Below are positions 7,792-16,627 of a DNA stretch of 64,000 bases, piece after piece (position 1 is the first letter of the stretch; each line of letters opens with the position of its first letter). The notes beneath the pieces were generated by a model. It saw only the letters and a list, made by a program, of their open reading frames with translations, had not been told where the DNA came from and ran no database searches. Made by a program: the position numbers and the translations under genes. Origin of the DNA: an uncultured Acidobacteriota bacterium (GTDB lineage Bacteria > Acidobacteriota > UBA6911 > CAINFC01); contig CAINFC010000311.1 in NCBI GenBank assembly GCA_903847975.1, positions 1-64,000 of the forward strand, given 5' to 3'.

Positions 7792-9245
7792 ATCGATTCC
7801 ACCAGGGCGTTGAAATCCCGGATGCGGGCGTCGATGCCGGCTTCACCGCCTTCCAGGCGCTCCTGCCAGTAGTCCGGATCCCACTGCGCTTCCAGCTCCC
7901 GGCAGCTTTTTCCCTGCTGCTCCACCCAGGTGTAATACTTGAGATTGTGAATCGCCTGGCGGTCCTGCCAGGAAAGCTCCCGGAAGAAATCGGTCCGCTG
8001 GTGCTGCAGCGGCCCGGCAAAATCGCGCAGCGCCTGATCCCGGCCATAGGCCCCGCGGCTTTCGGAGAGTTCCTGCAACCGGGACTGATAGAGCTCGGCG
8101 GAGTCGGTGAAAACGGTCATGACGGTGTCATCGGCGCCGAGCTCGTAGTAGCGGGCGGTCTTGATCGCCGCCAGCAGGTTGCAGATCCCGGAGATTCCCA
8201 GCAGGGAAAGCCGCCGGCAGGTTTCCGCAGGAACTCCCCCCGCTTCCAGCACCCGCCATCCCTCGGGCTCGTTGAACAGCCGGAACAGCCGCAGGCAATC
8301 CTCGTCGTCGATGGCCGCCACGGCGTCGGTTTCCCGCACGTTGTGTACCCAGGGGACATGCTTGTCGCCGATTCCCTCGATACGGTGATCCCCGAAGCCG
8401 TTGCGGAACAGGGTGGGGCACTGCTGCGCTTCGACCGCGACGGTCTTCATGCGCGGATGGAGGGTTTTCAGGTAGTCGCCGGCGGCAATGGTGCCCGCCG
8501 AGCCGGTGGCGGATATGAAGGCGCTCAGCCGGGGCCGGCCGCCTCCCATGCCGGAAAAAAGCTCTCCGATGGCCGGGCCGGTCACGCTGTAATGAAAGAG
8601 CGGATTGCCGAATTCCTCAAACTGGTTGAAGATGACATTCCGCGGGTCCTTCTTCAGCTCCCAGCACTGGTCGTAAATCTCCTTGACGTTCGACTCGCAG
8701 CCGGGCGTGGCAATCACCTCGGCGCCGATCCGGCGCAGCCATGCGAAGCGCTCCGCCGACATCTGCTCGGGCAAAATGGCCACCGCGGTGCAGTCCAGCA
8801 GGGCGCAGTCGAAAGCTCCGCCACGGCAGAAATTTCCGGTGGAGGGCCAGACCGCCCTGTGGCTTTCCGGGTCGAACTCGCCGCTGACCAGCTTCGGGAT
8901 CAGGCATCCGAAGGCCGCCCCCACTTTATGGGCGCCGGTCGGAAAAAACTTTCCGGTCAGTCCGACCACGCGGGCCCGAACCCCGGTGAGGGCTTGCGGA
9001 ATTTCCAGGTGGTTGATGCCGGCGAAGGTGCCGCTCTCCAGGTCGTTCTTCCAGGTGATGCGGAAAAGGTTCAGCGGGTTGACGTCCCAAAGCCCCACGG
9101 CCGGGAGGCGGGAGCGGATCGACCCGGGTACCGTCTCCGGGTTGCGCATCTGGGCAAAGGTTGGAATGGTCACCCCCATCCGGCGGCACCGGCGGGCCGT
9201 GCGGCGGATGATTTCCTCGCGAAGGATGGCAGGGCGGTCGCTCAT
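7788..9245 (-). CDS. fold-type II PLP enzyme, TrpB-like, of the purine cluster
   Basis: 485-residue PLP enzyme. The motif FPTGAHKVGAAFG (about residues 102-114) resembles the Schiff-base lysine segment of tryptophan synthase beta (TGAHK). VWPSTGNFCRGGA corresponds to the substrate-binding loop and SATGSAGTIAAG to the phosphate-binding glycine loop. It lacks the FGLNAFKMLGG signature of YgeX diaminopropionate ammonia-lyase. ATG at 9245 overlaps the ygeW stop (ATGA) and its own stop overlaps the mocA start (GTGA), so the three are tightly coupled. Position next to ygeW suggests a beta-elimination on a 2,3-diaminopropionate-like product, but that is inference. A frame running further upstream is only open reading inside ygeW. 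Confidence 0.8.
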   Translation of the reverse strand: MSDRPAILREEIIRRTARRCRRMGVTIPTFAQMRNPETVPGSIRSRLPAVGLWDVNPLNLFRITWKNDLESGTFAGINHLEIPQALTGVRARVVGLTGKFFPTGAHKVGAAFGCLIPKLVSGEFDPESHRAVWPSTGNFCRGGAFDCALLDCTAVAILPEQMSAERFAWLRRIGAEVIATPGCESNVKEIYDQCWELKKDPRNVIFNQFEEFGNPLFHYSVTGPAIGELFSGMGGGRPRLSAFISATGSAGTIAAGDYLKTLHPRMKTVAVEAQQCPTLFRNGFGDHRIEGIGDKHVPWVHNVRETDAVAAIDDEDCLRLFRLFNEPEGWRVLEAGGVPAETCRRLSLLGISGICNLLAAIKTARYYELGADDTVMTVFTDSAELYQSRLQELSESRGAYGRDQALRDFAGPLQHQRTDFFRELSWQDRQAIHNLKYYTWVEQQGKSCRELEAQWDPDYWQERLEGGEAGIDARIRDFNALVESM

Positions 9246-10414
9246 CGGGACCCTCCGTCGCCGGCAAAAGGGAGAAGGGCCTCCGCCGGGTTGCCGAAGC
9301 GGGTAGCAAGGATCAGGGCGGCGATGACGAACGGCTTGTATCCTGCCTGGCGGTAGGTGGCGATGCGGTACTGCTCGAATACCTCCGCGGAAACCTCTCC
9401 CAGCGGGCAGCTCACGTCGGTGATGTCGGCCGGCAGGCAGTGCATGTAAAGCGCCTTTCCGTCCCGGGTGAGATTCATCTTTTTCCGGTCGCACTCCCAG
9501 TGCCGGTTGCGGGCGTTGGTGGCCAGGCATTCCTTCTCCAGCGTTTTCAGCCCCTCCCGGTCTCCCGCTTTCAGCAGCTCGGTGCGGCTCTGCATCACCA
9601 AGTAGGGAGCCCAGGATTTGGGGTAGACGATGTCGGCGTCCCGGAACGAATCCTCCATGGTTTCGACCTGGACGAAGGAGCCTCCGGAAGCGGAGCTCTG
9701 CCGGACGGCCCGCTCGACGGTCTCCGGAATCAGGCCGTAGCCTTCCGGGTGAGCCAGGGCCACGTGCATGCCCAGTCGGCTCATCAGGCCGATGACTCCC
9801 TGGGGGACCGAGAGAGGCTTGCCGTAGCTCGGCGAATAGGCCCAGCTCATGGCTATTTTCTTGCCGCGCAGGTTTTCGATTCCGCCGAAGTGGTCGGCCA
9901 GGTGCGCCAGGTCGGCCAGGGTTTGCGTGGGATGGTCGATGTCGCACTGCAGGTTGAGGACGCTCGGCCGCTGGTGCAGCACTCCCTGTTCGAACCCTTC
10001 CTGGACCGCCTCCCCGACCTGGCGCATGTAGCGGTTCCCTTCGCCGAGGTACATGTCGTCGCGAATCCCGATGACCTCCGCCAGGAAGGAAATCATGTTG
10101 GCCGTCTCCCGCACCGTCTCCCCGTGGGCGATCTGGCTCTTGACCTCGTCGAGCTCCGAAAGCCCCAGCCCCAGGGCGTTGGCAGCGGAGGCGAAGCTGA
10201 AGCGGGTCCGCGTGGAGTTGTCCCGGAAAATGGAGATGGCCAGGCCGGTACGGAATACGGGAAAGCGGCGCCCCGAGCGGTGCCAGTCCTTGAGCAGCCG
10301 GGCCAGGGCCAGAATCCCGCGGATGGTTTCGTCGTCATGTTCCCAGGTGAGCAGGAAGTCCCGGTGGCAGGTGTCGAAGCGCATCTCCTGCAGCGCGCGC
10401 AGCGTTTCGGTCAT
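9242..10414 (-). CDS. ygeW: knotted carbamoyltransferase YgeW
   Basis: 390-residue member of the aspartate/ornithine carbamoyltransferase superfamily, close to the size of E. coli YgeW. The carbamoyl-phosphate loop is STRTR (67-71). DHPTQTLADL supplies the His-Pro-x-Gln motif, and HCLPADITDVSCPLGEVS supplies the HCLP motif with the extended loop of the YgeW type. In the anaerobic uric-acid pathway YgeW is thought to act on ureido intermediates and yield carbamoyl phosphate, a source of ATP. ATG at 10414 is chosen because the family alignment begins there; 83 bases separate it from the Fe-S subunit gene and contain a hairpin. Cytoplasmic. Confident family call, substrate inferred from context. 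Confidence 0.93.
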   Translation of the reverse strand: MTETLRALQEMRFDTCHRDFLLTWEHDDETIRGILALARLLKDWHRSGRRFPVFRTGLAISIFRDNSTRTRFSFASAANALGLGLSELDEVKSQIAHGETVRETANMISFLAEVIGIRDDMYLGEGNRYMRQVGEAVQEGFEQGVLHQRPSVLNLQCDIDHPTQTLADLAHLADHFGGIENLRGKKIAMSWAYSPSYGKPLSVPQGVIGLMSRLGMHVALAHPEGYGLIPETVERAVRQSSASGGSFVQVETMEDSFRDADIVYPKSWAPYLVMQSRTELLKAGDREGLKTLEKECLATNARNRHWECDRKKMNLTRDGKALYMHCLPADITDVSCPLGEVSAEVFEQYRIATYRQAGYKPFVIAALILATRFGNPAEALLPFAGDGGSR

Positions 10415-10469
10415 GGTGTTTTCTGTTTTGCCTCCATGGGAGTAAGTGGTCGGAAGAATAAAGGAATGC

Positions 10470-10488
10470 CCGCGGCACCCCGCCGCGG
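10470..10488 (-). terminator. hairpin between the Fe-S subunit gene and ygeW
   Basis: CCGCGGC (10470-10476) pairs with GCCGCGG (10482-10488) around a 5-base loop. On the minus strand it follows the Fe-S subunit stop and is followed by a T-rich stretch. It may cause partial termination or mark mRNA processing, lowering ygeW expression relative to the hydroxylase. Confidence 0.45.
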
Positions 10489-10497
10489 CGTGCGGAT

Positions 10498-10962
10498 CTA
10501 TTTCCGGTAAAAAGGTGCGGCCCTCTCGACGGCCTCCACGATCTGCTGGTAGCCGGTGCAGCGGCAGAGGTTGTTGCGCAGGGCGGAGCGGATCTCCTCC
10601 CGCGTGGGAGCGGGGTGGCGCAGCAGCAGGGCGTGGGCCGTCAGGATCATGCCCGGCGTGCAGTAGCCGCACTGGACGGCGCCGGCATCGAGGAAAGCCT
10701 GCTGCAGCGGATGCAGGGAGCCGTCCGGCCGAAGCATCCCTTCGATGGTCAGCACTTTTTTGTCGAGGACGTCGCGGACCTCCAGCCGGCAGCTGCGCAC
10801 CGCCTTCCGGTCCACGAGCACGGTGCAGGACCCGCAGACGCCGATGCCGCAGGAGTACTTGGTGCCGGTGAGGTCCAGCTCTTCGCGCAGGAAATCGATG
10901 AGCCTCGTGCCCAGGGCTTCCCCGGAAACCTCCACCGGCTTGCGGTTCACGTGGACTTTCAC
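10498..10962 (-). CDS. xdhC: molybdenum hydroxylase 2x[2Fe-2S] subunit (XdhC/CoxS type)
   Basis: 154 residues, the usual size of the small iron-sulfur subunit. The N-terminal ferredoxin-like cluster uses CGIGVCGSC (38-46) plus a later Cys (RSC), and the second helical cluster uses QCGYCTPGM and CRCTGY. It passes electrons from the molybdenum centre of the partner subunit encoded just upstream, whose stop overlaps this start by ATGA (10959-10962). No FAD subunit is encoded with it, so electrons must leave through another protein. The best candidate in the window is the flavin/Fe-S protein at 25608-28097. Confidence 0.92.
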   Translation of the reverse strand: MKVHVNRKPVEVSGEALGTRLIDFLREELDLTGTKYSCGIGVCGSCTVLVDRKAVRSCRLEVRDVLDKKVLTIEGMLRPDGSLHPLQQAFLDAGAVQCGYCTPGMILTAHALLLRHPAPTREEIRSALRNNLCRCTGYQQIVEAVERAAPFYRK

Positions 10963-13247
10963 GACGGCTCCTTCCGGTCTGCCGGTGGATCTTCTGCCGA
11001 TGATTCGGAGGAAAGCGGATTCAGGATCGGGATCCGGAAATGGCGGATGCCGGTGGCGTTGTAAATCGCGTTGGCGATGGCCGGAGCCATGATCTCGTTG
11101 ACCGGTTCGCCGATGCTCTTGGCGCCCGAGGGGGACAGCGGATCCGGGTTCTCGATGATCACCGCCTGCATGTCGGGCAGCTGATCCGCTTTCAGAATGC
11201 GGTAGGTGTGAAAGTTGGTGTTGCGGATTTTCCCCTCCTCCATGCGGACCTCTTCCTGCAGGGCATAGCCGGCGCCCATGGCCATGCCGCCGTAGAACTG
11301 CCCCAGGACCATAGGCCGGTTGACCGCCCGGCCGACATCGTGCGCGGCGGTCATGCCGAGCAGGGTCACTTTTCCGGTGCGGCGGTTCACGGTCAGCTCG
11401 ACCGCCTGGCAGCCGTAGACCCAGGTGAAATAGGCGTCGCCCTGGCCGGTTTCCTCGTCCCAGGATACCTCCGGCGCCCGAAACATGCCGAAAGCAAAAG
11501 GAAATACGCGGGCTTTGTACATCTCCGCCATGGCCTCGGCGAAGGGGAGCGCCTGGCCGCGGCCGTGTACTGCCTCCCCCTCGAACCGGATCTCTTCCAT
11601 CGGGCAGCCCAGGCGCTGCGAGAGAGTCGTGGCGATCTTGCGCTTGAGCTCCCGGGCGGCCTGGACCACCGCCCCTCCGCCCATAATCGTGCCGCGGGAG
11701 GCCACGGTAGTGCCGCTGTCGGGAATGGTCGCGGTGCTGGACCGCTGCAGCCGGATCCGATCCGGCCGCACGCCCAGCTCGCGCGCCAGGACCAGGATCA
11801 TGGCGCTTTCCGCGCCCTGGCCGTTCTCATGCACCCCGACGTCGAGCAGGATGGATCCGTCCGCCTGGGCATTGACGGTTGCCGCCGTGAAATCGGCTCC
11901 TTCGGCACCCAGGCTGACGCCGCGGTAGCTCATGGCCAGTCCAATCCCATACAGCTCTTCTTCCTCGTCGCTGCCGTGGGAGCAGCGCTTTCTTTTTTCC
12001 TCGAAGGAGCTCGCCTCCCGCACGCGGTCCAGAGCCTCGCCCATGGCGACGCGATGCTGGTTCAGCTTCTGCCCGGTTATGGTCAGGCTGTCCTGCTGGA
12101 CCATGTTGAGGCGGCGGAATTCCACGGCGTCCATGCCCAGCTTCTCCGCCGCAATCTCCACCATCTGCTCCACGACGAAGTTCATCTGCGGCGAGCCGAA
12201 ACCGCGCATGGCCCCGGTAAAGACATTATTGGTGTAAACCCCCAGCGTGTCGCAGTGCACGTTTTCCACGGTGTACGGGCCGCAGCACTGCACCGTGGAG
12301 CGCCAGGTCACCCAGGGGGTGACCGAGCAGTAGGCCCCGCCGTCGGCCACGATGCGGCAATGCACGGCGCGGATGATTCCGTCGCGGCGTACGCCCATCC
12401 GGTAACGGACCCGGTAGGGGTGGCGCTTGTAGCTTTCCCGCATGGACCACTCGCGGTCGTAGGTCATTTTCACCGGGCGGCCGAGCAGCCGCGCGGCAAG
12501 CGCGGCACGGGCGCAGACCAGGGCGGCGGTGTCGTCCTTGCCGCCGAATCCGCCCCCCAGCGGGGTGCCGACGACTTCCACGTTCGCCAGAGGCTCCCCA
12601 AGGGTGCCCGCCACGAAGCGCCGGGTGCTGAAGGGGTGCTGCATGCTGCCCCGCACTTCCATAACTCCGTCGGGCCGCGGCAGACAGACCGCCGCTTCCG
12701 TTTCCAGGTAGGCATGCTCGACGTGCTGGGTCTGGAAGTCGTGCTCCAGGATGAAATCCGATTCGCCAAACCCTCTTTCGATATCCCCACGGCGCACCCG
12801 GTGGGTGTGGATCAGGTTCGAGCCGTGCTGCTCGTGAACCGGCACGGCATCGGGCCGCAGGGCCTCTTCGGGATCCAGGACCGCGGGCAAAGGCTCGGCG
12901 ACGACCTCTACCAGGGCGGCGGCGGCAACGGCCTGAACCCGGGTCCGGGCCACGACGATGGCGATCACGTCCCCGTGGTACCGGATTTTATCATCCGCCA
13001 GAACCGGCATATCCTTCCGGATCTGCCCGTGGCGGTTGGCGCCGGGAATGTCCCGGGCGGTGAGGATCCGGATCACGCCTTCGGCGGCTTCCGCGGCCCC
13101 GGTACGGATGGTCCGGATCCGGGCGTGCACGAAGTTCGAGTAGACCGGCACGGCATGCAGCAGGCCGGGGAGCTTGAGGTCGTCGGTGTATCGGGCCGCA
13201 CCGGTAACCTTGGCAACGGCATCGTTGCGCCAGGCGCGATCAGGCAC
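10959..13247 (-). CDS. xdhA: molybdopterin-binding subunit of a xanthine-dehydrogenase-family hydroxylase
   Basis: 762-residue Mo subunit. The N-terminal hammerhead domain (about 10-120) includes VTGAARYTDDLKLPGLLH. The Mo-binding part has GGGFGGKDD, AMRGFGSPQ (substrate Arg) and AKSIGEP with the likely base Glu714. At the position of bovine Glu802 (GGKET) this protein has Asp238, which hints at a purine-like substrate other than xanthine or a selenium-dependent type as in other yge/ygf clusters. GTG at 13247 begins the conserved PDRAWRNDAV segment. A good promoter lies at 13334-13363, and the gene heads the segment xdhA-xdhC-ygeW-PLP enzyme-mocA. Subunit letter follows common use for this cluster; substrate is unproven. 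Confidence 0.9.
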   Translation of the reverse strand: MPDRAWRNDAVAKVTGAARYTDDLKLPGLLHAVPVYSNFVHARIRTIRTGAAEAAEGVIRILTARDIPGANRHGQIRKDMPVLADDKIRYHGDVIAIVVARTRVQAVAAAALVEVVAEPLPAVLDPEEALRPDAVPVHEQHGSNLIHTHRVRRGDIERGFGESDFILEHDFQTQHVEHAYLETEAAVCLPRPDGVMEVRGSMQHPFSTRRFVAGTLGEPLANVEVVGTPLGGGFGGKDDTAALVCARAALAARLLGRPVKMTYDREWSMRESYKRHPYRVRYRMGVRRDGIIRAVHCRIVADGGAYCSVTPWVTWRSTVQCCGPYTVENVHCDTLGVYTNNVFTGAMRGFGSPQMNFVVEQMVEIAAEKLGMDAVEFRRLNMVQQDSLTITGQKLNQHRVAMGEALDRVREASSFEEKRKRCSHGSDEEEELYGIGLAMSYRGVSLGAEGADFTAATVNAQADGSILLDVGVHENGQGAESAMILVLARELGVRPDRIRLQRSSTATIPDSGTTVASRGTIMGGGAVVQAARELKRKIATTLSQRLGCPMEEIRFEGEAVHGRGQALPFAEAMAEMYKARVFPFAFGMFRAPEVSWDEETGQGDAYFTWVYGCQAVELTVNRRTGKVTLLGMTAAHDVGRAVNRPMVLGQFYGGMAMGAGYALQEEVRMEEGKIRNTNFHTYRILKADQLPDMQAVIIENPDPLSPSGAKSIGEPVNEIMAPAIANAIYNATGIRHFRIPILNPLSSESSAEDPPADRKEPS

Positions 13248-13333
13248 GGGAATTCCCTGCGGGCACGATGGTCCTGGGCGGCTCGTCGGCCGTCTGCCGG
13301 ATAATGTGAAAACCGATTCTTTTCATCACAGCT

Positions 13334-13363
13334 ACTCTAACTCCCCGTCCAAAGGGATGTCAA
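13334..13363 (-). promoter_or_regulatory. sigma70-type promoter for the xdhA-ygeW-mocA segment
   Basis: Read on the minus strand: TTGACA (13358-13363), an 18-base spacer and TAGAGT (13334-13339). The transcript would begin near 13327, leaving an 80-base leader before the GTG at 13247. Confidence 0.6.
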
Positions 13364-13365
13364 GG

Positions 13366-13391
13366 TTCCTGCGGAATGCCCTCCGCAGGAA
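13366..13391 (-). terminator. 10-bp stem-loop after the KdgT-family gene
   Basis: TTCCTGCGGA (13366-13375) and TCCGCAGGAA (13382-13391) form a perfect stem with a 6-base loop, 16 bases after the transporter stop. There is no T-run, and it abuts the -35 box of the next promoter, so it could also be an operator. Confidence 0.5.
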
Positions 13392-13406
13392 TTCTTCCTC
13401 TCCGTT

Positions 13407-14360
13407 TCAGCCCGACGATGCCTGGATTCGCCCCGCCCACCAGGCGACCGCCATCGGGACCAGCAGCGCGGTCAGGATGACGCAGGAGGCCACCAGAAGG
13501 GTGGCGGCCGGGGCGATCGGAGCATAGGAGGGGTCGATGGCGGCAATGGCCGCGGGGACGGCGGCGGCGTTACCCGCCGTGGAAGCGGCGGCGATGCCCG
13601 CCAGGCCGTTGCCCCCGGTCAGCCGGTCGGCGAAAAAGAGCAGCAGCCCGCTGACGGCCACAACCGCCACTCCGAGGCAAACGCCGAGCAGCCCCGCCCT
13701 CCAGACGCCGGTCAGGTCCAGAGAGTAGCCCAGGCCAAAGGCAAAAAAAGGAATCAGCACCGGCACCGCCCGTCCCAGGAAATCTTTCAGATCGGAATCG
13801 CAGTTGCCCAGAATCATTCCGAGAACCAGGGGGAAAACGGCTCCCAGAAAAGTCTGCCAGGGGAAGGCGGCCAGGCCGGCGAGGCCCAGGGTGACCATGG
13901 TGAAAAAGGGGCCCGACTCCAGGCTCATCAGGCTATAGGCGGCGGCGTCCTCCTTTTTTCCGTATTGCCCGATCAGGGCCATGTACAGGCCCCCGTTGGT
14001 GTCGTTGAAGCAGGCTACGACCGCCAGCACGGAAAGCCCGGCAAGCCAGCCGTCGCCGACCTGCCCGCGGCCCAGAAAAAGAGAAGCGCTCCATCCGAGC
14101 AGCGCTCCGGTCAGGATCTTGGTTCCGAGCAGAACTCCGCCCTTCTTCAGGATGTAGGGGGTGGTTTTCAGCTCGATGCCGGCGCCCATGCAGACATAAA
14201 AAACGGCGAGAATCGGCAGGGCTCCGTTCAGCAGCGCGCCGGTGAAGGAGCCGAAGAATTCCGCGGTCTTCGGGAAAAAGGTGTGGATCGCCGCACCGAG
14301 CAGCAGCGGCAGGATCATCATCCCGCCCGGTATTTTTTCCATGGTCCGCTTGATTCGCAT
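13407..14360 (-). CDS. 2-keto-3-deoxygluconate permease (KdgT) family transporter
   Basis: 317 residues with about ten hydrophobic segments, matching the KdgT family in length. Family-like stretches include [15 protein letters not shown] at the N-terminus, [18 protein letters not shown] in the middle and [17 protein letters not shown] near the C-terminus. Known members carry 2-keto-3-deoxygluconate by proton symport. No pectin or uronate genes are in the window; the gene sits directly before the purine catabolism genes on the same strand, so its cargo may be a purine breakdown product. That substrate idea is inference; the fold assignment is solid. A shorter start at Met7 is possible. Confidence 0.85.
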   Translation of the reverse strand: MRIKRTMEKIPGGMMILPLLLGAAIHTFFPKTAEFFGSFTGALLNGALPILAVFYVCMGAGIELKTTPYILKKGGVLLGTKILTGALLGWSASLFLGRGQVGDGWLAGLSVLAVVACFNDTNGGLYMALIGQYGKKEDAAAYSLMSLESGPFFTMVTLGLAGLAAFPWQTFLGAVFPLVLGMILGNCDSDLKDFLGRAVPVLIPFFAFGLGYSLDLTGVWRAGLLGVCLGVAVVAVSGLLLFFADRLTGGNGLAGIAAASTAGNAAAVPAAIAAIDPSYAPIAPAATLLVASCVILTALLVPMAVAWWAGRIQASSG

Positions 14361-14411
14361 GTTGGTTCGAGTCCGAAGGTCAATATTACCTTTAAAAGGG
14401 AGCCGGCGAAG

Positions 14412-14417
14412 TATAAT
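14412..14417 (+). promoter_or_regulatory. -10 box TATAAT of the methyltransferase gene
   Basis: A perfect TATAAT lies only 12 bases before the ATG at 14429, so transcription from it would give a leader of about five bases. The -35 region is weak (ACCTTT at an 18-base spacing). Confidence 0.4.
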
Positions 14418-14428
14418 CGTGGGGAACC

Positions 14429-15181
14429 ATGACGAATACAGGGACTCATCCGGAAACCAACGATCTGCTCAGCCGCCGGCTGCGGCTGATTCAGCACCGC
14501 GACGGACACCGGGCGGCAGCCGACGACGTGCTGTTGGCCTGGGCCGCCTGGAGGGCCCATCCGCAGGCTGGCCGGATTCTGGAGCTGGGGTGCGGGAAGG
14601 GAACGGTCGGGCTGCTGCTGCTCAGCCGGATGCCCTACTCCCTGGTGCTCGGGGTGGAAGCCCATGCGCCTCATTATGCCTTGGCTTGCCGGAATGCGGT
14701 GCTGAACGGGATGGAGCTCCGTTTTTATCCGCGCCACGGCGACTTGCGGGATGGCGGGTTGCTGGCCGGCGAGCCCCCTTTCGATCTGGCCTGCGGTGCG
14801 CCGCCGTTCCTGCCGGTCGGCTCGGGAGTCCAGCCGAAGGACACGGGGAGGGCGGCGGGGCGTTTCGAGCTGCGGGGAGGGGTGGAGGATTATGCCGCGG
14901 CCGCCGCGCGGCATCTTTCCGCGGAAGGCCTTCTCGTTCTGCTGATGGACGGGCAGGCGGAAAGCCGCCCCCTGCAGGCCATTCGAACGGCAGGGCTCTT
15001 CCCCCGACGGATCCTGGACGTGCTTCCTCATCCGGGGAAAGACGCGAAATACCGGATTTACGAGGCTTCGAGGGCCGCGGGGGAAGTCAGGCGGGAAACC
15101 CTTGCCTTGCGCCCGTCCCGGGAAAGCGCCGGCTGGACGGAGGAATACAGCCGCATCCGGTCCGCTCTCGATCTTCCCTGA
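14429..15181 (+). CDS. TrmN6/YfiC-like SAM-dependent methyltransferase
   Basis: 250-residue class I methyltransferase resembling tRNA1(Val) adenine-N6 methyltransferase. It has the SAM-binding motif [16 protein letters not shown] (about residues 50-65) and an acidic residue after strand 2 (GVEAHA). The substrate motif is GAPPF where adenine-N6 enzymes usually have NPPF/Y, so the key Asn is replaced by Ala or the alignment is shifted. [13 protein letters not shown] matches the family region after the motif. It is a plus-strand gene that splits the minus-strand purine genes. The GAPPF change makes the exact reaction uncertain. Confidence 0.72.
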   Translation: MTNTGTHPETNDLLSRRLRLIQHRDGHRAAADDVLLAWAAWRAHPQAGRILELGCGKGTVGLLLLSRMPYSLVLGVEAHAPHYALACRNAVLNGMELRFYPRHGDLRDGGLLAGEPPFDLACGAPPFLPVGSGVQPKDTGRAAGRFELRGGVEDYAAAAARHLSAEGLLVLLMDGQAESRPLQAIRTAGLFPRRILDVLPHPGKDAKYRIYEASRAAGEVRRETLALRPSRESAGWTEEYSRIRSALDLP

Positions 15182-15204
15182 GCCTCCTTGCCGACCTTCC
15201 TTTT

Positions 15205-15260
15205 CCCCTGTGGATTATTTCATTTCACAGGAAGACGGGAAGAGCGGGAAGAGAGAACGG
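15205..15260. repeat. GGAAGA-type intergenic repeat with CCTGTG/CACAGG hairpin
   Basis: CCCCTGTG and CACAGG flank a 14-base AT-rich loop, followed by GGAAGACGGGAAGAGCGGGAAGAG. It separates two convergent genes. The CACAGGAAGACGG core recurs near 60120. Confidence 0.6.
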
Positions 15261-15274
15261 GAGCGGTGATCCTT

Positions 15275-16627
15275 TCAGGGGCGCTGGCAGAGGATTCCGC
15301 GGGGAGCGGCTTCTTTTATGAGCTGCCCTTCCAGCATCACCGGGGTTCCCCGGAGAATGACCGCGCGAATGTCCAGCACCGCCGGAAAGCCGGGATAGGT
15401 CTCGTGGCAATCGGAGAGGCTGGAGCGGATCGATGCTTCGGGTTTCCTGGTACCCACCAGGACCAGGTCGGCATCGCTCCCCACGGCAATCGTACCTTTC
15501 CGTGGCCACAGCCCGGAAACCCGGGCCGGATTTTCGGAAAGCATCCGCACCAGGGAAGGAATCGCCCCGGGATTCGGCCAGCCCAGGAGCTGAGCGGCCA
15601 GGTGGGGAAGGGCTCCGATTCCGGCAATGCCGTTGGGAACCGTGCGGATATCGGCGGATGCGCCGTCCTTGTCTTGCCGCCGAAAGGCGCAGTGGTCGGT
15701 GGCCAGCAGATCGAAGCACTCCTGACGGGCGGCCTCGGCCAGGCTGGCCCGGTTTTCTGCGGAGCGCAGCGGCGGGGAGCATAGCCAGCGATGCCCGTCC
15801 GCACGATGCAGCCAGGATTCGTCCAGGAAGAGGTACTGGGGGCCGGTCTCGCAGGTGACGGGGGCGTCCTGGCGTGCGGCCCGGATCCTTTGCGCTCCCT
15901 CCCGTGTGCTGACGTGGACGAAATGGAGGCGGATGCCGATGCGCCGGGCGATAGGGAGAATGCGGCCGATGGCCTCGATTTCCGCTTCCGGCGGCCGCAT
16001 CCGCGCGTGGGTCGGGGGACGGAAAAAATCGAGTTCTGCGGAACCGGCCGTGCAGAGCGTTTCTTCATCTTCGGCGTGGACCAGACAGCCGGCCCCGGCG
16101 GCGGCCAGACGCTGAAAAATCGTTTCCAGCTCTTCGTAGCTGCAGAAGAGACCGGCCTGGCGGTAGGTGGTATAGAACTTGAAGGTCCGGAATCCGCAGC
16201 GGGCTTTCTCCAGGATGATTTCCCAGTCCGCCGGCAGAAACCGGGTAGGTGTGAGGTGCAGCCCGTAGTCGCACCAGAGGTTTCCTGCGGCTTTGCGCCT
16301 CGCCCGTGCATGGGCCTCGTCCAGCGATTCCGGGGGTTGCTGGGTGACGAAATTGAACAGCGTGGTGATGCCGTTGCGAACGGCAATCTCCGTTCCGCTC
16401 CGGCAGCTGTCGGCCAGATCGAAGGATCCGATGCGGTCCTCCAGGTGGGTGTGCAGGTCCATAAAGCCGGGAAGAACGATGGCCCCGCGGGCGTCCAGAA
16501 CGGCATCCGGCGCAAACCCCACCGGCATCGAACCGATGGCCAGGATACGCCCCTGGAATAGGGCCAGACCCAGCGGCTCGAGGCGACCCTGCCGCCACAG
16601 CAGACCGTTGACGATCGCGAATTTCAT
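15275..16627 (-). CDS. hyuA: hydantoinase/dihydroorotase-like amidohydrolase (HyuA/YgeZ role)
   Basis: 450-residue cyclic amidohydrolase with a complete binuclear metal site: GFMDLHTHLED (His-x-His), FKFYTTY (the Lys that becomes carboxylated), LVHAED (His), HFVHVST (His) and LLATDHCAF (Asp). The family opens cyclic amide rings such as hydantoins, dihydropyrimidines or dihydroorotate. In the anaerobic uric-acid cluster the hydantoinase opens a ring of a purine-derived intermediate. ATG 16627 overlaps the stop of the threonine-synthase-like gene (ATGA), and that gene follows ygeY by one base, giving the operon ygeY - PLP enzyme - hyuA. The gene symbol is by context. Confidence 0.88.
   Translation of the reverse strand: MKFAIVNGLLWRQGRLEPLGLALFQGRILAIGSMPVGFAPDAVLDARGAIVLPGFMDLHTHLEDRIGSFDLADSCRSGTEIAVRNGITTLFNFVTQQPPESLDEAHARARRKAAGNLWCDYGLHLTPTRFLPADWEIILEKARCGFRTFKFYTTYRQAGLFCSYEELETIFQRLAAAGAGCLVHAEDEETLCTAGSAELDFFRPPTHARMRPPEAEIEAIGRILPIARRIGIRLHFVHVSTREGAQRIRAARQDAPVTCETGPQYLFLDESWLHRADGHRWLCSPPLRSAENRASLAEAARQECFDLLATDHCAFRRQDKDGASADIRTVPNGIAGIGALPHLAAQLLGWPNPGAIPSLVRMLSENPARVSGLWPRKGTIAVGSDADLVLVGTRKPEASIRSSLSDCHETYPGFPAVLDIRAVILRGTPVMLEGQLIKEAAPRGILCQRP

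Noticed and set aside
9246-9947. N-terminal extension of the TrpB-like PLP enzyme to 719 residues
   Set aside because: The extension lies wholly inside ygeW in another frame; the ATGA overlap at 9242-9245 gives the natural start.
11040-13304. 754-codon plus-strand frame opposite xdhA
   Set aside because: Antisense shadow of a gene with intact Mo-hydroxylase motifs; the product is His/Gly/Asp-rich with no family resemblance.
14429-15181. Methyltransferase as part of the purine pathway
   Set aside because: It lies on the opposite strand with its own -10 box and resembles a tRNA methyltransferase; nothing links it to purine breakdown except location.
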